Assembly (NCBI GenBank): GCA_000415965.1
Contig: KE356560.1
Location: forward strand, 107,888 to 171,887
Origin: Haloquadratum walsbyi J07HQW1
Lineage (GTDB): Archaea > Halobacteriota > Halobacteria > Halobacteriales > Haloferacaceae
Direction of reading: 5' to 3'
DNA: 64,000 nucleotides
The position numbers and the translations under genes are program-made. How positions within the stretch are numbered: the first letter of the stretch is position 1; each line of letters begins with the position of its first letter. The notes under the pieces are model-generated. The model ran no database searches, had not been told where the DNA came from, and saw nothing but the letters and a program-made list of their open reading frames with translations. Below are positions 10,133 to 16,977 of the stretch, in pieces.

Positions 10133-10895
10133 TTAGTCCGCAGCGGTTTCTTGTGCTGACGGTGTTGGCTCGCTGCCGCCGCCCATAATAGCCCGACTGC
10201 GTAGGAGGATGAATCCAAATCCAACCTTCGCGACTAGATCAAGAATCATGAAGAGAAGCGTTTCACCGTAGAGACCGGTGAGTGCAAGCCCTTCAGTTCC
10301 AACAAGCCATGCAACTGGGTATATTGCCCACGTTACAAGGATAATATTTCGAAGTGCGTTGAATGTTGACCGCGTGTCCTCATCTGCATCACTCACTGTC
10401 TCACCGAAGACAGCGACAAGGTAGTACAGGAGGAACACCATTGCAATCGTACTTATTGTCCAGAAAGCATATCGTGCGACCACGACCTTCGTCAGCGTTG
10501 CCACAAGACCAGTCACGATCATAAATGCGTCAATGCCGACAAGTGCACCAATATCGCGCTGACTTGCACCGGCAAGGAGACCGATGTCAAGCAGGAGCAG
10601 TGGTGTCGTGAACAACCAGTCAGCATATCGTGCCCAATACACGTCAACAACACGAGTTCGCTAATGGGACTTCGGTTAGTCCAAAGCCAAAGAACATTGA
10701 TAGATACGATGCAGCTGCGATTCCTGGAATGAGAATTGTGATGACGTAGAACTCCTTCTGACGTGGATCTTGGACATCCCATCCGTCAGCGATGAAGTAC
10801 AGCATCCCAAGTAACATTCCAATTGTTCCGAGGGCTAGCCATATGCCCTCGCCTTCTACTCCGAGACTGCTCATTTGCAGCGCCAGCTGAGACAT
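10133..10895 (-). pseudogene. bop: Bacteriorhodopsin gene disrupted by a 2-bp deletion
   Basis: Two abutting frames together encode a full bacteriorhodopsin. The first, from ATG 10893-10895, gives 80 residues ([17 protein letters not shown] to GLTEVPLAN) and then runs into a premature stop. The second resumes at [13 protein letters not shown] and runs to the end. Restoring two bases at about 10655 gives a 254-residue protein: proton acceptor Asp93, donor Asp104, Asp220 and retinal Lys224 (BR D85, D96, D212, K216), plus both release-group Glu (202 and 212). All functional residues are intact, so the lesion is recent or an assembly error. Light-driven proton export would be lost if it is real. 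It lies in a retinal island with a second rhodopsin, crtY and brp. Confidence 0.88.
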
Positions 10896-10944
10896 TGCAT
10901 CACATCGTATGTACTCCTCACACTTAACGATATTCGCCGACCCG

Positions 10945-10960
10945 GCAATAAATTTTAAGT
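10945..10960 (-). promoter_or_regulatory. Candidate TATA-like element of the bacteriorhodopsin gene
   Basis: On the minus strand an A/T block (TTAAAATTTATT) lies about 50-60 bp upstream of the bop ATG, the only strong A/T block in this leader. A GAGG motif follows about 15 bases before the ATG. Placement fits an archaeal TATA box with a short leader, but no start site is known here. Confidence 0.3.
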
Positions 10961-11106
10961 CCAGTACATGCCAAATTTGGATGGTACACACAATAAAGTT
11001 GCAGACTGAAACCACATCGACTGAGAACAACTCATGTGTGCGGAATCAGATGAGCACTATCAAATATCCGAAATCAGACTTACGGTTAGCTATCCAATAA
11101 AAAATT

Positions 11107-11457
11107 ATGAGCGGAGATGAGACGACAGAAGTTGAATCCGAGGACGAAACGACACGGACGGACACAACAGTAGAAGCTGAAGCTGAGACCGAAGCCGAGC
11201 CAGAGACGACCCTTGACATTGAGGCGGCAGCTGAGCAGGAAGCATCCATCGAAGCACTCCAAGATACCGTCGAGGAACAACGTGATCGAATTGAAGAGCT
11301 TGAGGATCTCGTATTAGATCTCTCAACACGTGTTGCAGATGGTGATGCGACCGGTGTTTGTCCAGATTGTCATGGTCCAGTTATCAAATCAAATCCGTTC
11401 TTCCGTAGTGCAAAAATAAAGTGTGCTGAGTGCGGGCGTATCTTTCACGAATACTAG
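11107..11457 (+). CDS. Acidic coiled-coil protein with C-terminal zinc ribbon, beside bop
   Basis: A 116-residue protein in three parts: a very acidic Glu/Thr-rich N terminus (1-45), a predicted coiled coil (about 48-80, IEALQDTVEEQRDRIEELEDLV) and a zinc ribbon with CPDC and CAEC knuckles (about 92-112). It is divergent from the bop gene, with about 210 bp between starts. In Halobacterium a small zinc-finger protein (Brz) encoded beside bop regulates it. This protein is about twice as long and I cannot claim homology, but a regulatory role is a reasonable hypothesis. It may equally be a general zinc-ribbon protein. Confidence 0.7.
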   Translation: MSGDETTEVESEDETTRTDTTVEAEAETEAEPETTLDIEAAAEQEASIEALQDTVEEQRDRIEELEDLVLDLSTRVADGDATGVCPDCHGPVIKSNPFFRSAKIKCAECGRIFHEY

Positions 11458-11526
11458 TACCGTCAGTACCGGCTTAGTATCTCCATTATATATATCACAG
11501 AGCGATTGGAGTATTATTTCTGAGCT

Positions 11527-11560
11527 TTGACATCCTCCTCCGGGTAAAGGAGTCCTGAGC
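11527..11560 (-). repeat. Solitary IS-type right-end hairpin
   Basis: TTGACATCCTCCTCC followed by GGGTAAAGGAGTCC is the reverse complement of the right-end layout seen elsewhere (hairpin, then GGAGGATGTCAA). It lies directly left of the dead tnpB element but in the opposite orientation, so it comes from a different insertion. Confidence 0.4.
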
Positions 11561-11760
11561 GGTGGAGGCAGGCTTGACACTCCCGGTCCCGGTCTTAGTC
11601 CTCGTCCTTCCGAGCATCCAGCCAGTGTGATTCGAAGACGGATGCTCGCAATCTCGGCGGGCGGGACCTGGACTATTGATGCTAGGAGTGCGACACCTCA
11701 CCCCTCGGGATTCCCGCATCACTAGACATAGTCTAGCGGGCAGTCACGCCCAGCGTAACG

Positions 11761-13115
11761 ATGTCTTCGCGCGAAGATGATATACGATCTGTCAAATTCA
11801 ACATCTTCGAGGGGAGAGGGGAGGAACCCGACAACCACGTCAAGAAATCAAATAGCACAGCATCCAATAATCAATCATACTTCTACAAAATGACGATGGC
11901 ACCAGATACTGAGTACCACTGTCGAACGGCTATCCAACAAGACCGCGAGCTACTCTACGCCACCGTGGAAGAGTAGCTCGACGGGTGCACCATCGTGTCC
12001 AATCTCGCGTGGGAGAATGAGCACACTCAGTCTGGTGTCAGAAGTATTACTAAATACACGATACAACGAGAAACAGGGTTGAATAGTCAGCACTCGATTC
12101 TTGCCTGTTACGAGGGTGCCAGCAGCATCCAATCCTGCATCGAACCCCGAAAAGAAGGCAAACGAGCAACGCAGCCACAGTTCACTTCGAAGTCACTCAC
12201 GTACGACTGGCGAACACTCACCATGTTCGGTAAAAAATCAAGTATCGCTGACAGTGTTGGGCGGTCATTCTCGGGTGAAAGCAGACCTCGCCCTTCCAAG
12301 CGAGGAAGACGGCTCCCATTCCCAGTACCTCGATGACGAGGACTAGGAGTATGCAGAGAGCACGCTTCACCACCGAGACGGCGAGTGGTACTTCCACCTC
12401 GGATATCGCAAGGAAAAGTCTGAGAAAGGGGAAATGACGCAGAACGAAACGGTTCTGGGTGTTGCCTCGGCGTCAACCAAATCGCCGTCACCAGCACAGC
12501 ACGTTTTTTCAGCGCAGGCGAGTTCAACCACGCATGCCACGAATTCGAGAACACTCGTGGCAATCTTCAAGAGTGTGGCACGCAGTCAGCATACCGCGCA
12601 GAAAGTGAGCGGTCGGGAAGACGAGTACGTGAAGCATGTCCTGCACTCGGTCGCAAACAGAATCGTAAGAGAAGCCCTCGAACACAAGTGTGATGACATC
12701 ATCTTCGAGAAACTCAATAGAATTCGAGACCGTTTCCCGTAGATCGATTGGTACTCAATGTGGGCGTTCCGCAATTTGACACAGTTTGTCGAGTACAAGC
12801 CGGAAGAGCAAGAGTGGGGCGTGTTCGTGGATACGGTGAATCCGAAAAACACGAGCAAGCGATGCAACGAGTGCGGATACGTCCACGATGATAACCGTCA
12901 TCGGGACGAGTTTGAGTGTCAGCAGTGCGGGAAGCAGAACCGTGCTGACTACAATGCGGTCTCCGGACCACGTCCGGCGGGCAGCAAAGTCACGGCGTGA
13001 CTTTGCGACGGCAAAGAACATAGCGGAGTTGTATCTCCTGCGTAGTCATCAGCCGTCTGGTTGGAGGAGTGTCAGTCAATACACTCCGAAGTCAGGGTCA
13101 GTGACGCCGAGTTAG
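11761..13115 (+). pseudogene. tnpB: tnpB, multiply frameshifted
   Basis: The translation can be followed in pieces. MSSREDDIRSVKFNIFEGRG onward meets an in-frame TAG at 11974-11976 and continues to FTSKSLTYDWRTLTMF. A frameshift near 12235 leads to GGHSRVKADLALPSEEDG, and a stop at 12344-12346 follows. Then HRDGEWYFHLGYRKEKS leads to VLGV, where one base is missing exactly at the catalytic Asp codon (expected GVDLG), near 12460. KVSGREDEYVKHVLHSVAN and NPKNTSKRCNECGYVHDDN complete the zinc ribbon (CNEC, CQQC). A 52-bp insertion at 12960-13011 interrupts the last RuvC block. The protein cannot be functional. Confidence 0.8.
12960..13011 (+). repeat. 52-bp hairpin insertion inside the dead tnpB
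   Basis: The family sequence here would run AATGCGG directly into CAAAGAAC (NAAKN). Instead 52 bases are inserted. They begin CCGGA-CCACG-TCCGG and continue CGGGCAGCAAAGTCACGGCGTGACTTTG, a second perfect stem (AAAGTCAC/GTGACTTT). The first stem followed by CGGGCAG has the same architecture as the left end of this element (11722 onward) and a copy near 47834. The insertion adds one base net to the frame. Confidence 0.6.
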
Positions 13116-13225
13116 GGCGTACAGCCCTCACCTGTGATGGATGTCACGGGTTGGGAAAGAGACCACTGATAAGCCCCACCCTCAACAAGCGAACCCGTCA
13201 GGGTGAGCGAAGTAGGGTGGGGTCG

Positions 13226-13809
13226 TTAACTCGTAATCGTGAGATATGATCTTTTCGGATTCAGACACCGACGCGATAAATAAGCTCTTCAGCGAGAGTT
13301 CCGTGATCATACCGTGCAATATCAGGAGAATACAACAATCACGAGTGTTGTGTCTACTGCTCTGTTGAATAGCGGTGCTGACCGAGGGGGTCGGAATTTG
13401 AGTCGGCTTGCTGGCGATTGTCGTGAGTGATCTCAAGATTGGTATCGTCTCACCGTGGCTCAGAGACCGCTGTTCGACACGGCAGTATCTATACCTCTGA
13501 GCGGTCCTAGTATGCTGGTCTGTCCGACGTTCCACTACGTTTCGCCGTTAGAATTTTTCTGTTGTTTTTTATATGAATCATTTCCGTCAATGCCTCATCC
13601 GCCCTGATTGGCCACCAGTGAGCAAATCACTCGTTATCTTGGCGATTCCTCGCATTGATAATACCATTAAAAACACCGAGAACCGAACGGGGCTTTTATG
13701 CCGTCAGATAATACCCGATAATATCAAAAAGTGGAGACTTGTGGATTACATACGACCTCGGAGCGGTTGACAGCGTTACCACTATACTATTACATCGCCG
13801 ATATGAAAT
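13226..13809. other. Intergenic stretch with no recognised gene
   Basis: The region between the dead IS and the ferredoxin holds only short frames without recognisable domains. Confidence 0.4.
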
Positions 13810-14052
13810 ATGCGAATCAGATATAATCGCGAAACATGTATTGGAATGTTTCAGTGCGTTAATGAGTGGGATGCATTCGAGAAGAATATGAACGCTGGAA
13901 AGGCTGAATTAGCCGAGGCTGATGAGGTTGAAGACGGAGTGTTTGAGCGTGAGGTTCCTGACGATGCAGAGTTTGAGGCGAAATTCGCTGCCCGTGTCTG
14001 TCCAGTTGATGCAATTGAGGTGTACGACGACGATGGCGAACAGATTGTTTAG
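13810..14052 (+). CDS. Small single-cluster ferredoxin
   Basis: An 80-residue acidic protein. The first cluster motif reads ETCIGMFQC, with cysteines at 10 and 16 and Met at 13 where [4Fe-4S] ferredoxins have the second Cys. The third cysteine is in ARVCPVDAIEV (Cys64). Three cysteines in this spacing suggest a [3Fe-4S], or a [4Fe-4S] with a non-Cys ligand. The middle is strongly acidic (EADEVEDGVFEREVPDD), as expected for a haloarchaeal soluble protein. It is convergent with the second rhodopsin gene, 28 bp away, so it is not in its operon. The electron partner is unknown. Confidence 0.8.
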   Translation: MRIRYNRETCIGMFQCVNEWDAFEKNMNAGKAELAEADEVEDGVFEREVPDDAEFEAKFAARVCPVDAIEVYDDDGEQIV

Positions 14053-14080
14053 TTAATTATCACTGTTATTCGCACGAGCG

Positions 14081-14821
14081 CTAATGTGACTTTAGCTCAC
14101 TCGCCGAAGATGGGCGATCAGCAGCCTGGAGGACATCTTGACTCTCAAGCAAGACGGCACCGAATCCAACCTTTGTCCCAATATCAAGCATAACATACAA
14201 CATTATTTCTGTCGTAATAGTGATTATACCAAAGCCACCGCCTGTTCCAAGAATCCATACGATCGGGTACAGTGCCCACAGTCCGAGCGTAATATTACGG
14301 AGTCGCTTAAATACTGTACCAGTCGCAGTCGATCGGTTCCTCGCACGCTCTGAAAGTTCACCGAGTAGATAATATAACAGGACAATGAATGCTGCTGTAC
14401 TTACTGCCCAACATGCGATCCTCACGACGGCACCCTGCTGCATTATTGATCCAGCGAGTCCACCAAGGATCATAATGATATCAATGACGAGCAGCCTATA
14501 TATCGTCTCTTTTCGTGCGCCTGCAACTAATGTTAAGTCAATTATCAAAAGCGGTGTCGTCAAGAGCCAGTCAGCATACCGTGCCCAATAGATATTGACT
14601 CCCCCGGTTCCGCTTAGTGGCATCGAAATAACCCCCCATCCGGTCGCCATTGCGAGATAGGCGGCTGCTGCAATTGCTGGGATCAGCGTTGTGATAATAT
14701 AGTAACTCTGTTGTTCAGGATCGGCTGATCCCCGTCCTCGCACGCCAAAGTATACTGTCCCCAGTATCATTCCGATGGTTCCAATCCACAGCCAGGTCGC
14801 TTCTGAGCCTGGTGTCGCCAT
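14081..14821 (-). CDS. Second bacteriorhodopsin-like protein (middle-rhodopsin type)
   Basis: An intact 246-residue seven-helix rhodopsin from ATG 14819-14821 (an in-frame GTG lies two codons upstream). RYADWLLTTPLLIID places acceptor and donor Asp at 84 and 95 (BR D85, D96). MLDIGTKVGFG gives Asp213 and retinal Lys217. Glu205 (BR E204) is present, but the E194 position is Gly, so the proton-release pair is incomplete. H. walsbyi is known to have a second rhodopsin of mixed proton-pump and sensory character (HwMR), and I think this is it. Retinal would come from crtY-brp just across the divergent promoter. No transducer gene is adjacent. Confidence 0.85.
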   Translation of the reverse strand: MATPGSEATWLWIGTIGMILGTVYFGVRGRGSADPEQQSYYIITTLIPAIAAAAYLAMATGWGVISMPLSGTGGVNIYWARYADWLLTTPLLIIDLTLVAGARKETIYRLLVIDIIMILGGLAGSIMQQGAVVRIACWAVSTAAFIVLLYYLLGELSERARNRSTATGTVFKRLRNITLGLWALYPIVWILGTGGGFGIITITTEIMLYVMLDIGTKVGFGAVLLESQDVLQAADRPSSASELKSH

Positions 14822-14847
14822 ACCCACATAACATGTTGTCCTCTCAC

Positions 14848-14860
14848 GATTTATATGCTA
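14848..14860 (-). promoter_or_regulatory. TATA box of the second rhodopsin gene
   Basis: The minus strand reads GCATATAAATCG with its TATA core about 30-37 bp upstream of the ATG at 14821. That spacing suits a nearly leaderless haloarchaeal transcript. Confidence 0.5.
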
Positions 14861-15083
14861 TGGCGGATCGTGATAGTTTGTGACGACTGATTCGTTTCTT
14901 AGGACTGTAACGCTGTGAACAAATCCATGATACTCGCATTCAAGATTACGTATTCTGGGCTGAACACAACAACTGTATTACAATCTTGCTCATGCTCGTC
15001 GGGTAACACTACATTTATTGCTAAACCGCCCACATTTCAGCTATGCATTATCTCCGCAATCGCCGCTGCTGTCTTCACCACCT

Positions 15084-15842
15084 GTGAGCGGACTCTCATA
15101 TGCGGGGTTTCATGTCATATTTACACTCCCGCCACTTGCATATCTCCTTGCCTTTGGGACGACTCCGACTCGTCGAGTCGTTCGTGTCGGAATCGCACTC
15201 ATGACTGTTGTTGCAGTGATATATACGATACCATGGGACAACTATCTCATTCAGCGCGGCGTGTGGTGGTATGGACCAGGTGACATATTTGCTCGAATAT
15301 GGAGGGCACCAGTCGGTGAGTATCTATTCTTTATTCTTCAGCCGATCCTAACCGGACTGTGGGTGACAACACTCACTCCTGATGCCACATACCGGCATGG
15401 TGACTTTCATCGCCGACCTCGGATATTTGGTGCCCTCGTATGGCTTGGATTTGCTATTGTTGGCACTGTGCTTCTCACAGTTGAATCGGGATTCTATCTC
15501 GGTGCGATTTTAGCATGGGCCTGTCCAATCGTTGCGGTTCAGTGGATTGTCGGTGGTGGATATCTTACTCGACGATGGCGTGAGTGGTCACTTGCCGTTG
15601 CTATTCCAACGGTATATTTATGGATGATCGATAGCATTGCCATTGCTCTTGGTGTGTGGACAATCTCCAATCAGTACTCAACCGGGATTGATCTTCTCGG
15701 TCTCCCTATTGAGGAAGCCATATTTTTCCTTATAACCAATATACTCATCGTATATGGCTTAATTTTATTTGAGTGGATTATCGATTATTGGCATCATCAC
15801 CCAGATGCTATCGGACCAGAGGTGTCAACTGAATGGCTGTAA
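15084..15842 (+). CDS. crtY: Lycopene beta-cyclase (CrtYc/d-type fused)
   Basis: A multi-spanning membrane protein of about 252 residues from GTG 15084 (MSGLSYAGFHVIFTLPPLAY). An upstream ATG at 15018 would add 22 residues unlike the family. IPWDNYLIQRGVWWYGPGDIF and LGLPIEEAIFFLITNILIVYG are the conserved carotenoid-cyclase segments, each present once per fused half. It converts lycopene to beta-carotene, the retinal precursor. Its last codons overlap the start of brp (ATGGCTGTAA, 10 bp), indicating co-transcription and coupling. Divergent from the second rhodopsin. Confidence 0.85.
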   Translation: MSGLSYAGFHVIFTLPPLAYLLAFGTTPTRRVVRVGIALMTVVAVIYTIPWDNYLIQRGVWWYGPGDIFARIWRAPVGEYLFFILQPILTGLWVTTLTPDATYRHGDFHRRPRIFGALVWLGFAIVGTVLLTVESGFYLGAILAWACPIVAVQWIVGGGYLTRRWREWSLAVAIPTVYLWMIDSIAIALGVWTISNQYSTGIDLLGLPIEEAIFFLITNILIVYGLILFEWIIDYWHHHPDAIGPEVSTEWL

Positions 15843-16870
15843 CTGAGTCACTGTCGGACACCACCCGTCAGACCCTTGGACGCAGTGTCTTCATTCCTGT
15901 ATGGCTCATACTTATTGGATGCATCGTCTTTGCACCACTTGTTGCGTCACTCTCACCACGATTGCGCTATCTCCCGTTTGCACTGAGTCTTCTTGTCTTC
16001 GGACTCCCACATGGCGCTGTTGACCATCTCACACCAGCACGAACGGTTAACGCACCAGTCACAGTCAAGTCAATGCTGTCTGTTGGTGGATTATATATCG
16101 TTATTGGTGGTATCTATCTCGGCTGGTGGTTCTTCGCTCCAGTGAGTGCTGCCATTGTATTCGTGTTTATGACGTTACTTCATTGGGGACAGGGTGACGT
16201 TTATGCAATCTTATCATTTCTCGACGCCGATCATCTTCCAACTCGGCTTGAACGAGCGCTCTCGCTTCTCACTCGAGGGGCGATGCCAATGCTTGTTCCA
16301 CTGATTGCACATCCTACATCGTATCAGCGTGTTCTCACTGCGTTTGTTGAACTCTTCAGTGTGAACGCCATGTCAATCGAATTTCTGTTTTCCTCACCAA
16401 CCCGTAGTGTTGTCACCGCTGTTCTTATCGGTCTCACTGCAGTGAGCATTCTCACCGGTGCATGGCGTGTGTATGTTGGTGCGACCTCTGGTCCGTATCT
16501 TATTGATATCGGTGAACTCGGCTTGCTATGGGCGTTCTTTCTTACCCTTCCCCCTATTTTCGCTGTGGGCGTCTACTTCTGCGTTTGGCACTCACTGCGA
16601 CACATCGCCCGAGTTACGATTGTTGATCAATCATCTCGGCAGGCACTTGACTCAGCACGCATTTGTCCCGCTATCCGGCGGTTTACTCGTGATGCAGCAC
16701 CCCTTACTGTTGTTGCCCTCCTCTTTTTCGGTGGTTTGTATGTTCTTATCCCACGTCCACCGAATGATATTGAATCTCTTGCTGCGTTCTACTTAGTTGG
16801 TATTGCAGCACTCACTGCTCCGCATGTTATCATCGTTTCGTGGATGGATCGAGTGCAAGCGGTCTGGTGA
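15833..16870 (+). CDS. brp: Brp/Blh family beta-carotene 15,15'-dioxygenase
   Basis: A 345-residue integral membrane protein. FGLPHGAVDHLTPART holds the conserved His-containing metal site, and FMTLLHWGQGDVYAIL and FCVWHSLRHIARV provide the other conserved His residues. Brp/Blh proteins cleave beta-carotene into two retinal molecules. It overlaps crtY, forming a two-gene retinal-supply operon for the rhodopsins on the other side of the divergent promoter. The length and segments are normal for the family. Confidence 0.88.
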   Translation: MAVTESLSDTTRQTLGRSVFIPVWLILIGCIVFAPLVASLSPRLRYLPFALSLLVFGLPHGAVDHLTPARTVNAPVTVKSMLSVGGLYIVIGGIYLGWWFFAPVSAAIVFVFMTLLHWGQGDVYAILSFLDADHLPTRLERALSLLTRGAMPMLVPLIAHPTSYQRVLTAFVELFSVNAMSIEFLFSSPTRSVVTAVLIGLTAVSILTGAWRVYVGATSGPYLIDIGELGLLWAFFLTLPPIFAVGVYFCVWHSLRHIARVTIVDQSSRQALDSARICPAIRRFTRDAAPLTVVALLFFGGLYVLIPRPPNDIESLAAFYLVGIAALTAPHVIIVSWMDRVQAVW

Positions 16871-16977
16871 AATACCTGCATTGCATCCGGTTGCTGTTGC
16901 TATGAGGCGACAATGACGAGCATCAGACGGATAATTAACCGATAACTGTTAGTCGCTCCTTGTCATAGCATATATTG

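Larger units (their letters stand above)
11722..13225 (+). mobile_element. Degenerate IS1341-type (tnpB-only) element
   Basis: The left part has a short hairpin CTAGA-CATAG-TCTAG (11722-11736) followed by CGGGCAGTCACGCC. The right part has an extended inverted pair, CCCCACCCT at 13174-13182 and AGGGTGGGG at 13214-13222. Between them lies the remnant of one tnpB. No tnpA is present. This layout is that of an IS200/IS605-superfamily tnpB-only element, where the right end also forms the end of the guide RNA. It is embedded between the bop-side zinc-ribbon gene and the ferredoxin. Confidence 0.65.

Noticed and set aside
16868..16960. CTGTTAG near 16950 as another family A end
   Set aside because: Only the end motif is present; none of the interior blocks align, so it is not counted as a copy.
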